Shown here in pieces: positions 1 to 6,577 of a stretch of 12,657 bases of DNA. Under the pieces are notes generated by a model. It worked only from the letters and a program-made list of their open reading frames with translations. It was not told the origin of the DNA and ran no database searches. The stretch's first letter is position 1. The number at the start of each line of letters is the position of its first letter. The stretch lies in the NCBI GenBank assembly GCA_949516455.1, contig CATILC010000057.1, forward strand, positions 1 to 12,657. Reading direction: 5' to 3'. A program made the translations under genes and the position numbers. The stretch comes from Flavobacteriia bacterium (GTDB lineage: Bacteria; Bacteroidota; Bacteroidia; Flavobacteriales; Schleiferiaceae).

Positions 1-464
1 TCGATGAGATCGAACGCACCGATCCCTTCACCCGATCGATCGTCTTCCAGGTGGCCGAGATCAGCGAGGCCATGGGCTACGAAACCGAGATTCGTCTGAA
101 TGCACATCTGGATTATCCAAAATCTGGACTGGAGCAAACCTTCGATACCCTGTACTTCGACGGGAGAAGGACGGTTTCGGTGGAGGAGGGATGCAACGGG
201 CTGAATGTCATGTTTCTCTTTGCGTCTTTTCTATTTGCCTTTGGAGGCCAATGGAAGCGCATGTTGTGGTTCCTGCCTTCTGGTCTGATCTTGATCCATC
301 TGGCCAATCTCACACGTTTGTATCTGCTGGCCATCTTGAACATCACTGCAGACGGACGCTATTTCCATTTCTTCCACAAGTACGGTTTTACCTCTGTGCT
401 CTACTTGATGGTTTTGCTCCTTTGGGCGCTTTGGGTGGGCAAAAAACCCACAAAGGATGAGTGA
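1..464 (+). CDS. xrtF: Exosortase family protein XrtF, 5' end outside the window
   Basis: This is a polytopic inner-membrane protein of the exosortase family, transpeptidase-like enzymes thought to cleave C-terminal sorting signals of exported proteins. The frame is open from base 3, so the true start lies upstream; the GTG at 51 is internal to the open frame and probably not the start. Numbering from that GTG, the family's catalytic triad is visible: Cys48 in EEGCNGLN (codon 192-194), Arg89 in NLTRLY (315-317) and His109 in FHFFHKYG (375-377). Hydrophobic stretches lie at about residues 53-64, 71-83, 86-98 and 113-129, and the tail is short and charged (KKPTKDE). The next gene starts 8 bases before this stop, implying coupled translation. 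From memory, the XrtF clade is confined to Bacteroidota and its substrates are poorly defined. The family call is firm; the XrtF subtype rests on the neighbour. Confidence 0.9.
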   Translation, partial: DEIERTDPFTRSIVFQVAEISEAMGYETEIRLNAHLDYPKSGLEQTFDTLYFDGRRTVSVEEGCNGLNVMFLFASFLFAFGGQWKRMLWFLPSGLILIHLANLTRLYLLAILNITADGRYFHFFHKYGFTSVLYLMVLLLWALWVGKKPTKDE

Positions 465-909
465 TCGGCTCCGATCCGTTCTCTTTGTTTCCACAGGGGC
501 CATTGGCCTTTTTTTGGTCTATCTCTTCCAGGATCGGCTCAACATCTACAATGCCTTTTTCGGTTCTGGTGACTGGGCGCTTCCCTATCAGGGAAGCGAT
601 TATCTGAGCAATATGTCGGTGCCGGAATTCATTTCGGCCAAGGTCTTGCGCTATCTTCTCAACGACCTGTTCGCCATCTGCATGATCCACGGGCTTTTCA
701 GGGACAAAAGCTTTACCCGATTTTCATTTTGGGTGATGGGCTTTGGTCTTGTTGTCCTGCTGCCCCTGTATTTCTTCCTCTATCTATCCGCTGTTCCAGG
801 ATACAGTTCCATGATCAGTCATCTGCATCGCCTGGTGCTCAATCCGGTCTTGATGATGCTGCTCATTCCCGCCCTTTGGCATCAGCGACGATCGGAAAGG
901 CATCAGTAA
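457..909 (+). CDS. Exosortase F system-associated membrane protein
   Basis: This 150-residue protein has about four hydrophobic segments (residues about 8-24, 63-80, 91-111 and 124-140) and a basic C-terminus (HQRRSERHQ). It is the small integral membrane protein that regularly follows xrtF in Flavobacteriia, known as the exosortase F-associated or flavo_near_exo family. Its biochemical role is unknown; genomic pairing suggests it assists or anchors the exosortase. A polar motif with Arg65, Asn69 and Asp70 (KVLRYLLND) sits at the start of the second segment and may be functionally important; that is inference. The ATG at 457 overlaps the xrtF stop by 8 bases. The stop at 907-909 lies only 8 bases from the convergent recombinase stop, within a region of small inverted repeats. 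Membrane character is clear; the family name rests on context and overall resemblance. Confidence 0.82.
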   Translation: MSDRLRSVLFVSTGAIGLFLVYLFQDRLNIYNAFFGSGDWALPYQGSDYLSNMSVPEFISAKVLRYLLNDLFAICMIHGLFRDKSFTRFSFWVMGFGLVVLLPLYFFLYLSAVPGYSSMISHLHRLVLNPVLMMLLIPALWHQRRSERHQ

Positions 910-910
910 A

Positions 911-937
911 GCGGGACTCAATCCCGATTTCTGGGAT
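911..937. terminator. Overlapping small inverted repeats between convergent genes
   Basis: The 8-base gap between the convergent genes and the first bases of the recombinase 3' end hold two mutually exclusive hairpins. CGGGA (912-916) can pair with TCCCG (922-926) around a 5-base loop, followed on the plus strand by ATTTCT and on the minus strand by CTTTAC. Alternatively ATCCC (921-925) can pair with GGGAT (933-937). The stems are only 5 bp and the T tails are poor, so a bidirectional terminator is a suggestion from position rather than from strength. Confidence 0.3.
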
Positions 938-1817
938 GGTATTTCTTTACGACAGCGGCCAAGTGTTTTCTGTCCAAATGGGTGTAGATCTCAGTGGTGA
1001 GAATGCTTTCATGGCCGAGCAGTTCCTGGACCACGCGCAGGTCGGCACCATTTTGTACCAGATGTGTGGCGAAGGAATGGCGAAAGGTATGTGGGCTGAC
1101 GTTCCTAGAGATACCGGCCAATTCAGCCAATCTTTTCACGAGTTGGAAGACGCTCACTCTGCTGAGGGCACCGCCTCTTAAGTTCAAAAAGACCAGGTGT
1201 TTCGAATCCGTCCTCACCTTCAGCTGAGTGCGGCACTCGCCGATGTACAGCATGAGATGATGCAGCGCTTCTTCGTGGATGGGAACCAGCCTTTGTTTGT
1301 TGCCTTTTCCCGTGACTTGGATGTATCGCTCGTCTGCATGCAGCTGATTCATTTCCAGTCCAGTCAGTTCGCTCACCCTCAGTCCGCAGCCATAGAGGGT
1401 CTCGATGATGGCTCGGTCCCGATGACCTGAAGGTTTGCCCAATTCAATGCAGGCCATCATTCGGTCGATCTCATCAATGCTCAAGACCTCGGGTAGATAG
1501 GCGCCGAGTTTGGGTGCTTCCAAAAGAGCAGTCGGGTCTTCGCTCAACAGGCCTTCCAATATCAGGTAGAGGTAAAATGCTTTCCAAGAGGAGATCATCC
1601 GGGCGATACTGCGGTGGCTCTTTCCCGCATCCAATTGGCTTTTGATGCAGGCTTCAAGATCTGGAAGACGAACGCCCAATACCTTCAGCTCCCGTTCCTC
1701 GGCATAACCGATCAACAAGCCGAGGTCCCGAACATAAGCCTGAACCGTGTTCCTCGACAGGCCTCGCTCGAATTGAAGGTGACTGCTGAATTCTTTTTTG
1801 GCGCTCTTCCAGTGCAT
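918..1817 (-). CDS. xerD: Site-specific tyrosine recombinase, XerD type
   Basis: This 299-residue cytoplasmic DNA breakage-and-rejoining enzyme matches the usual Xer length of about 300. The N-terminal core-binding domain spans residues 1-100 (with the typical GLSRNTVQAYVRDL stretch) and the catalytic domain about 108-295. All tyrosine-recombinase active-site residues are present: Arg147 (GLRVSEL), Lys171 (TGKGNKQR), His243 and Arg246 (SPHTFRHSFATHL), His269 (LLGHES) and nucleophile Tyr278 (TTEIYTH). The ending YHPR is typical of XerC/XerD. The known role is resolution of chromosome dimers at dif with a partner recombinase; XerD rather than XerC is chosen from overall likeness of the C-terminus to Bacteroidota XerD. 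The frame is open to 1889, but the ATG at 1815-1817 gives the family length and lies 1 base after the stop of the gene upstream (TGACATG), so the two are probably cotranslated. No integrase-associated or mobile-element features surround it. Confidence 0.93.
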   Translation of the reverse strand: MHWKSAKKEFSSHLQFERGLSRNTVQAYVRDLGLLIGYAEERELKVLGVRLPDLEACIKSQLDAGKSHRSIARMISSWKAFYLYLILEGLLSEDPTALLEAPKLGAYLPEVLSIDEIDRMMACIELGKPSGHRDRAIIETLYGCGLRVSELTGLEMNQLHADERYIQVTGKGNKQRLVPIHEEALHHLMLYIGECRTQLKVRTDSKHLVFLNLRGGALSRVSVFQLVKRLAELAGISRNVSPHTFRHSFATHLVQNGADLRVVQELLGHESILTTEIYTHLDRKHLAAVVKKYHPRNRD

Positions 1818-1818
1818 G

Positions 1819-2349
1819 TCAATTGCATCCCACCAACCGAAAGTAATCGAAGAGCACCTGTTCTGCCCGCTTTCGTTCCTCCTGGTCAAGTAAAAAAAAC
1901 AAACTGTCGCCTTTGTGCATCATCAAGAGCGCTTCTTCCGAAAGAGCTGTGGCATAAATGGAGGCCGACAGCTGCCAGTAGGCCTCGGAATCGGCCTGCA
2001 ACAGGTCCACTTCACGCCCCTCGGCCGTTCTGCCTACAGCACGAATGCTGCTGTCCCGCACAAAGGGCCGGATATGCCATTCACTGGTTGCGATTTGTTC
2101 GATGAGCAGGAATTGAAGCGGGTCTTCCAGTGATGGGCGGTAGAGGTAGTGCGTCATTCCCTTCTCGGGATAAGCGGTCTTTTGGTACTTGTAGGAACGC
2201 AGGTTCTGGAAAAAGATGCGGGATGAAGCCATTGCGGAAAACTGGGCCTTTGTGCAATTTGACGGCCGGGGTGCAGGTTGGAAAAGAATACTGATGCCCA
2301 GCAAGACCAGCAGAGAGAAGACAAAAAGGCGGACAGCGGTCGATTTCAT
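1819..2349 (-). CDS. Hypothetical membrane-anchored protein upstream of xerD
   Basis: I do not recognise this 176-residue protein. The chosen start (ATG at 2347-2349) gives a short basic N-terminus (MKSTAVR) followed by a hydrophobic stretch at residues 8-23 and then a proline-rich junction. This reads as an uncleaved signal anchor or a signal peptide without a clear cleavage site; no lipobox is seen. The rest is soluble, mixed alpha/beta in character, rich in charged and aromatic residues, and likely faces the periplasm. A longer frame runs to 2382 (another ATG at 2355), but the extra N-terminus is Cys-rich and unconvincing. It is followed after 1 base by xerD, so it is probably the first gene of a two-gene transcript. 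Genomic pairing is the only functional hint; a role in recombination is not supported by any motif. Confidence 0.72.
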   Translation of the reverse strand: MKSTAVRLFVFSLLVLLGISILFQPAPRPSNCTKAQFSAMASSRIFFQNLRSYKYQKTAYPEKGMTHYLYRPSLEDPLQFLLIEQIATSEWHIRPFVRDSSIRAVGRTAEGREVDLLQADSEAYWQLSASIYATALSEEALLMMHKGDSLFFLLDQEERKRAEQVLFDYFRLVGCN

Positions 2350-2530
2350 GTACATAGAACAACAATACAGACAGAAGGACATCGAATTTTGTTCCCGCTT
2401 TTCAGTTCAGTGGAAAACCTAGTTGTTGGAAATATGAATTCTGTTTCTCACGAAAATTCTTCTGTTCAGTATCTGATCATCCGATTGAAATACGAACTTT
2501 GATAGACAGACCGAAACAAAAGAGAGCAGC
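2350..2530. promoter_or_regulatory. Divergent intergenic region with probable promoters
   Basis: This 181-base gap separates the minus-strand hypothetical gene and the plus-strand serine hydrolase and must carry promoters for both. Against the Bacteroidota -7 consensus TAnnTTTG, the plus strand has GAACTTTG at 2494-2501 (one mismatch, 29 bases before the ATG). The minus strand has TAGGTTTT (complement of 2414-2421, one mismatch, about 64 bases before the ATG at 2349). Neither has a clear TTG at the -33 position, so both assignments are weak. The stretch is AT-rich relative to the genes. Purine-rich AAAGAGAG just ahead of 2531 may help ribosome binding. No operator-like palindrome was evident. 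Confidence 0.4.
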
Positions 2531-3880
2531 ATGTTCAGAGCCATAACTGAAGCTTTAAGATCGCGTGTGCTTTTTTCCTTTCTCTGCGGTTCATTCTTTT
2601 TTACAACTGTTTACGCACAAGAATTCGATCGGCAGTATTTCGATCGTTATCTCTCGGTTCTCGATTCCGTGCAGCGTTGCATGGTCTCTGTTGCGGTCCA
2701 TAAAGATGGAGAACTGGTCTACTCATCTGCCATTGGGCAGGCCGATGCGCTTCAGGAAATTCAGGCCACTGAGCAGACCCAATACCGAATCGGATCCATC
2801 TCAAAGGTGTTTACTTCTGTGCTCTTTCTTCAGTTGATGGAGGAAGGAAAGGTGCAACTCGACGCGCCCCTGTCTCTGTTTTATCCCGATCTGCCCAAAG
2901 CAGAGGAGATCACGATGGAAATGCTTCTTCGGCACCGGAGTGGCTTGTTCAACTACACGGCCCTGGATGATTTCATGAGGTTCAAAGATTCTGTGCACTC
3001 CAATGAGTCGCTGCTGGCGCGCATCGATAGCCTGCCTTTGGATTTCGATCCGGGCAGCAGATACGCTTATTCAAATACCAATTATATGCTGCTCACATTC
3101 ATACTCGAGCGGCTGAGCGGTCTGTCCTATGCAGAATTACTCGATAAAAGGATCGTACAGCCCTTGGGTCTGAAGCGTACGGTCTATGCCCAAGGGCTGC
3201 ATCCAGAGATGGGGCAGGCCCTTTCCCATGAGTTTTCCGATGAATGGAGACCCATAAATGGGGAGACACATCTGACCGTGTCCTTGGGGGCAGGAGGGAT
3301 CTGGTCCACGCCTCAGGATCTGAATCGATTCCTTTTCGGGATCTTCCATTCCGGACTGTTGAAGGAGTCTTCGCTGAAGGAAATGACCAAACTCTCTGAC
3401 CGTTACGGCCTCGGGATCATGAGCATCCCCTATTACGCGCAGGAAGGGTACGGGCATCGGGGGAAGATCGATTTCTTTCATGCCATAGCAGGCCACTTTC
3501 CTGAGGATGGATGGACCGTCAGCGTGGCGTCCAATGGATGCAGAGAAAGTCTGAACGACATTGCGATCCACCTTTTGGACCTCTGTTATGGAAAGACCTT
3601 TGACCTGCCTGTATTTGAGGAAGGGATCATCTATTCTGAAGAAGAACTGACTTCTTTCTGCGGGAGCTATACCCACCCGGATCTGCCCTTCACCATCGAA
3701 GTGCGATCTGCAAATGGAGGTCTGATCGTTCAGGCCACAGGACAGTCGTCCTTCCGTCCGGAAAGCAGTGTTCGCAATGTATTTGAGTTTTCCAGGGCCC
3801 AGCTGAAGCTTACTTTCCATCCGGAGAGGGATTTGATGATCCTCGAGCAAGGCCGTCGCTTTGAGATGCACAGGGACTGA
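2531..3880 (+). CDS. Exported serine hydrolase, class C beta-lactamase / PBP-like family
   Basis: This 449-residue protein has a Sec signal peptide: hydrophobic core about residues 13-26, likely cleavage after Ala29 (VYA|QEF), so it should act in the periplasm or outside the cell. The beta-lactamase-related fold spans about residues 40-345. The nucleophile motif SxxK is Ser89-Ile-Ser-Lys92 (codons from 2795), the second motif is Tyr180-Ser-Asn182, and GHRG (308-311) stands where this family has its third HxG/KTG-type motif. A C-terminal domain from about residue 365 (EEELTSFCGSYTHPDL onward) resembles the small beta-barrel DUF3471-type domain often appended to such hydrolases. The family includes D-aminopeptidases, esterases and peptidoglycan-active enzymes as well as AmpC; substrate cannot be told from sequence, and calling it a resistance gene would be unjustified. 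It appears to be a single-gene unit with its own promoter and a hairpin at its stop codon. Confidence 0.93.
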   Translation: MFRAITEALRSRVLFSFLCGSFFFTTVYAQEFDRQYFDRYLSVLDSVQRCMVSVAVHKDGELVYSSAIGQADALQEIQATEQTQYRIGSISKVFTSVLFLQLMEEGKVQLDAPLSLFYPDLPKAEEITMEMLLRHRSGLFNYTALDDFMRFKDSVHSNESLLARIDSLPLDFDPGSRYAYSNTNYMLLTFILERLSGLSYAELLDKRIVQPLGLKRTVYAQGLHPEMGQALSHEFSDEWRPINGETHLTVSLGAGGIWSTPQDLNRFLFGIFHSGLLKESSLKEMTKLSDRYGLGIMSIPYYAQEGYGHRGKIDFFHAIAGHFPEDGWTVSVASNGCRESLNDIAIHLLDLCYGKTFDLPVFEEGIIYSEEELTSFCGSYTHPDLPFTIEVRSANGGLIVQATGQSSFRPESSVRNVFEFSRAQLKLTFHPERDLMILEQGRRFEMHRD

Positions 3881-3900
3881 GTCCGCATCTTCCTCTGTTC
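3864..3900 (+). terminator. Terminator-like hairpin spanning the serine hydrolase stop codon
   Basis: AGATGC (3864-3869) pairs with GCATCT (3885-3890), and inside it GGAC (3874-3877) pairs with GTCC (3881-3884). This gives a 10-bp two-part stem with a 4-base bulge (ACAG, 3870-3873). The 3-base loop is exactly the TGA stop codon (3878-3880). The following ten bases (3891-3900) are T-rich but interrupted by C and G. Position and stem favour an intrinsic terminator separating the hydrolase gene from the ychF-men run; the weak tail lowers confidence. Confidence 0.45.
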
Positions 3901-3909
3901 GAACGGGCA

Positions 3910-3931
3910 GTTCAGCTTATTTTCGCTGAAT
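3910..3931 (+). promoter_or_regulatory. Inverted repeat ending on the ychF start codon
   Basis: TTCAGC (3911-3916) and GCTGAA (3925-3930) form a 6-bp stem with an 8-base loop, extendable by a G-T pair (3910/3931). The last stem base is the A of the ychF ATG. In mRNA this hairpin would sequester the start codon and its leader, so it might tune translation of the first gene in the run. The loop also contains TATTTTCG, one mismatch from a Bacteroidota -7 element, so the site could be part of a promoter instead. There is no direct evidence for either role. Confidence 0.25.
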
Positions 3932-5021
3932 GAAATGCGGCATCGTCGGGCTTCCCAATGTGGGCAAGTCCACACTTTTCAATTGTTTGTCCAGTGCAAA
4001 GGCGCAAGCGGCGAACTTCCCCTTCTGCACCATCGAACCCAATCTGGGAACGGTCAATGTCCCAGACCATAGACTTGAGGTACTTGAAGATCTGGTCCAT
4101 CCCGAGAAAGTGATCCCGGCGACGGTGGAGATCGTGGATATTGCTGGCTTGGTCAAGGGCGCGAGCAAGGGCGAAGGACTGGGCAATCAATTCCTGGGAA
4201 ATATCCGGGAAACCCATGCCATCATCCATGTCCTGCGTTGCTTCGAAAACGACAATGTGACCCATGTGGATGGATCCGTGGATCCCATTCGGGACCGTGA
4301 GACCATCGACTTTGAGCTGCAGATAAAAGATCTGGAGACCATTGAGAAGCGTCTGGAAAAAGTCCGGAAGACTGCCAAATCGGGCAACAAAGAGGCCCTC
4401 AAGGAGCAGGACCTATTGGAGCGCTGCATCGGGCATGTGGAGAAAGGAGCGAGTATCCGATCCTTTGAGGCTTCGGCGGCAGAGGAAGCGATCATCGAGG
4501 AGATGCAACTCTTGACGGCCAAGCCAGTGCTCTATGTCTGCAATGTCAGTGAGTCGGATGCGGTGAGTGGCAACGAACACGTCGAGCGCGTACGGGAGGC
4601 TGTGCAGTCTGAAGATGCAGGTCTGATCATGCTGGCCGTGGCCACAGAATCGGACATTGCCGAACTGGAGGACTATGAGGAGAAACAGCTTTTCCTCGAT
4701 GAGATCGGCCTGGAAGAGCCAGGGGTCAATCGCTTGATACGGGCGGCCTATGACCTGCTCGAACTCCAGACCTATTTCACTGCTGGAGAAAAAGAAGTGC
4801 GTGCCTGGACCTTCCCGGTGGGCAGTTTGGCCCCACAAGCAGCTGGAGTGATCCACAGCGATTTCGAGAAGGGATTCATTCGGGCAGAAGTGATCTCCTT
4901 CGAGGAATACAAGACCTACGGATCCGAGTCCGCTGTTCGGGAGGCGGGAAAGCTTCGTGTGGAGGGTAAGGAATACCCGGTTCAGGACGGCGATGTGATG
5001 CATTTCAGGTTCAATGTCTAA
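3930..5021 (+). CDS. ychF: YchF/OLA1-family redox-regulated ATPase
   Basis: At 363 residues this is the full family length. It is a cytosolic translation-associated P-loop NTPase of the Obg branch that, unlike its relatives, prefers ATP and binds ribosomes. The G1 loop is GLPNVGKS (residues 7-14) and G3 is DIAGL (70-74), followed by VKGASKGEGLGNQFL. The G4 position carries NVSE (205-208) instead of NKxD, the hallmark that explains ATP preference in YchF/OLA1. A helical insert spans about 125-200 and a C-terminal TGS domain about 278-361, ending DGDVMHFRFNV as in the family. The ATG at 3930 is 49 bases after the hydrolase stop. The thioesterase gene starts 24 bases after the ychF stop, so ychF may head the menaquinone transcript, although it is a housekeeping gene with no known link to quinones. 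Confidence 0.97.
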   Translation: MKCGIVGLPNVGKSTLFNCLSSAKAQAANFPFCTIEPNLGTVNVPDHRLEVLEDLVHPEKVIPATVEIVDIAGLVKGASKGEGLGNQFLGNIRETHAIIHVLRCFENDNVTHVDGSVDPIRDRETIDFELQIKDLETIEKRLEKVRKTAKSGNKEALKEQDLLERCIGHVEKGASIRSFEASAAEEAIIEEMQLLTAKPVLYVCNVSESDAVSGNEHVERVREAVQSEDAGLIMLAVATESDIAELEDYEEKQLFLDEIGLEEPGVNRLIRAAYDLLELQTYFTAGEKEVRAWTFPVGSLAPQAAGVIHSDFEKGFIRAEVISFEEYKTYGSESAVREAGKLRVEGKEYPVQDGDVMHFRFNV

Positions 5022-5045
5022 GACTTGTCAGGATCCGAAAAGACC

Positions 5046-5492
5046 ATGAATATGGAAAAGAAAGAGGTGCTGAAGATGTTGAACAACTGGGGAACGGATA
5101 CCCTGATGCGCACATTGGGCATCGAGTACACTGATTTTGGAGACGATTGGGTAGAGGCGGAAATGCCGGTCAATGGACGGGTGCACCAGCCATTGGGTCT
5201 GCTCCACGGCGGAGCCACAGCGGCCCTGGCTGAAAGTGTGGCCAGTGCCGGTTCGGCATTGTTCATCAACCGGGAGAAACAGGCAGCCTTGGGCATCGAT
5301 CTTCAGGCCACGCACCTGAAGAGTATGCGGCAAGGAAAGGTCATCGCAAGAGGCACTTTGCTCCACAAAGGGCGGAGCATCCATTTATGGGAGATCGACA
5401 TTCGGAATGAAAATGGCGATCGGGTCTGCCACAGCAAGCTGACCACCCTGATCGTGCCCAGAAGAAAGGAACCTGATGCAGGCGGGCAGTAG
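5046..5492 (+). CDS. menI: Hotdog-fold thioesterase, probable DHNA-CoA hydrolase
   Basis: This 148-residue single hotdog domain belongs to the PaaI/YdiI group. It aligns without gaps over the active site to my recollection of E. coli MenI (YdiI). With the ATG at 5046, the catalytic residues fall at the same numbers: Gln48, His54 and Glu63, in RVHQPLGLLHGGATAALAES. The predicted reaction is hydrolysis of 1,4-dihydroxy-2-naphthoyl-CoA to DHNA and CoA, feeding MenA. The men genes downstream make that assignment much more likely than a generic thioesterase. The frame opens earlier at a TTG (5025), but numbering and a normal ATG favour 5046; the ATG at 5052 is an alternative. A basic tail (PRRKEPDAGG) extends about 12 residues past the E. 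coli protein. The next gene begins 17 bases before this stop. Confidence 0.88.
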   Translation: MNMEKKEVLKMLNNWGTDTLMRTLGIEYTDFGDDWVEAEMPVNGRVHQPLGLLHGGATAALAESVASAGSALFINREKQAALGIDLQATHLKSMRQGKVIARGTLLHKGRSIHLWEIDIRNENGDRVCHSKLTTLIVPRRKEPDAGGQ

Positions 5493-6573
5493 GGTATTCG
5501 GACTCGATCTCATGCGGGCCTTGGCGATCCTCTTCGTTGTGGTCGCGCACAGCCAAAGGCAGATCCAAGTCATTTTCCCTGACTTTCGCCCCTACACAAA
5601 AGTGGATGGGGTCACCCTCTTTTTTGTTTTGAGCGGCTTTTTGATCGGACGCATCATATTTCGTGCAATCGAAGGAAGGAATTTCAGATCGCTGGTCCGA
5701 TTCTACAATCGTCGTTGGTGGCGCACTTTACCGAATTACTACTTCTTCTTTGCCCTGCACATTGTGTTCTATTACGTTTTCAGCATCGAGGAAAATATCG
5801 ACTGGCGCGGGCTTCTCTTTCTGCAGAACGTCAACAGTCCTCCGGAAGGCTTCTTCAGGGAGTCCTGGAGTCTGGCGGTGGAGGAGTGGTTCTATTTGGT
5901 CTTTCCATTTATTTGGTGGTTGCTCCACAAAAAAGAGGCGAAGCCCAAATTGGGAACCTATCTCACCTACACCCTCTGCATGCTCTTGCTCGCCTGGGCG
6001 TACAAGGCCTGGTTCTTTGCCAGCCACAGCATTCCGGAGGGTTCTGCCTGCACCAATTGCAGGAATTATCTGGAGATCTATGTTCGCTTGCCTGTGGTCT
6101 TTCGATTCAGCTCCATCCTCTGGGGGGTATTGCTCAGCACCGTTTTCATGTACAAGAGAAAGTGGTTCGATCGGGGCTGGCCGTGGTTTCTCTCGGCGGT
6201 CTTGGTGTGGGTGCTGGGCGAGTGGGCTTTCCATCAGATCGATCCGGTCACCAAGACCATATGGAAGTTGGAATTCAAGAGTCTTTTGGCCGCTCTTTTC
6301 ATCGCTGCTGCCTACTCATTGCCGCATCCGAACATCCGGCTTTCGAATGTGGTTAATCGTATTAGCGTGTACTCCTATTCGATATACCTGATCAATCTTC
6401 CTTTTTTGGCCATCTGGCGCTGGCTCATTTTGGACAAACTACAGATCGGATCGGCTTTTGGGGTTCTGATGTCCCTGCCACTGGCGTGGCTGTTGATCTA
6501 CGCGCTGGCATCGGTCACCTATCACAAACTCGAGAAGCCGCTTACGCAGCTGAGAATGAACGAGCCCTCCTGA
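5476..6573 (+). CDS. Acyltransferase-3 family membrane protein (OafA-like)
   Basis: This 365-residue integral membrane protein has about ten hydrophobic segments and is the size of the minimal acyltransferase-3 domain, with no appended SGNH domain. Family signatures are visible: the R-x(10)-H motif with Arg14 and His25 (RALAILFVVVAHS), FFVLSGFLIG at 49-58, the basic segment RRWWRTLPNY at 79-88, and SWSLAVEEWFYLVFP at 130-144. These enzymes move acetyl or other acyl groups from cytoplasmic acyl-CoA onto sugars or other polar acceptors at the membrane, usually in lipopolysaccharide, capsule, peptidoglycan or antibiotic tailoring. The acceptor cannot be inferred. It is placed between two menaquinone genes, overlapping menI by 17 bases and lying 4 bases before menF. 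It must therefore be cotranscribed with them, although no menaquinone step is known to need it. Start ATG 5476 is chosen because the conserved Arg14 motif needs the upstream residues. Confidence 0.93.
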   Translation: MQAGSRVFGLDLMRALAILFVVVAHSQRQIQVIFPDFRPYTKVDGVTLFFVLSGFLIGRIIFRAIEGRNFRSLVRFYNRRWWRTLPNYYFFFALHIVFYYVFSIEENIDWRGLLFLQNVNSPPEGFFRESWSLAVEEWFYLVFPFIWWLLHKKEAKPKLGTYLTYTLCMLLLAWAYKAWFFASHSIPEGSACTNCRNYLEIYVRLPVVFRFSSILWGVLLSTVFMYKRKWFDRGWPWFLSAVLVWVLGEWAFHQIDPVTKTIWKLEFKSLLAALFIAAAYSLPHPNIRLSNVVNRISVYSYSIYLINLPFLAIWRWLILDKLQIGSAFGVLMSLPLAWLLIYALASVTYHKLEKPLTQLRMNEPS

Positions 6574-6577
6574 GCCG

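Noticed and set aside
918..1817. Tyrosine recombinase as an integrase of a mobile element
   Set aside because: No attachment-site repeats, tRNA, excisionase or other mobile genes are nearby, and the length and C-terminal YHPR ending fit the housekeeping Xer enzyme.
1818..1889. Longer N-terminus for xerD
   Set aside because: The extension would overlap the upstream gene and exceed the usual family length; the ATG at 1817 gives 299 residues and a 1-base junction.
1614..2105. Plus-strand frame of 163 codons across xerD and the hypothetical gene
   Set aside because: It crosses the junction of two coupled minus-strand genes, one with a full catalytic set; no domain is visible in it.
3137..3871. 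Minus-strand frame of 244 codons inside the serine hydrolase gene
   Set aside because: It lies wholly opposite a gene with clear motifs and signal peptide, and its own translation shows no recognisable domain; a shadow frame.
2531..3880. Serine hydrolase as an antibiotic-resistance beta-lactamase
   Set aside because: The SxxK and YxN motifs are shared by many peptidases and esterases; the GHRG third motif and the C-terminal barrel-like domain fit the broad hydrolase family better than AmpC.
4413..5003. Minus-strand frame of 196 codons opposite ychF
   Set aside because: Antisense to a conserved gene and rich in His and Cys without a motif; an artefact of codon usage.
5025..5045. TTG start for the thioesterase
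   Set aside because: The ATG at 5046 places the catalytic residues at family-standard numbers and needs no rare start codon.
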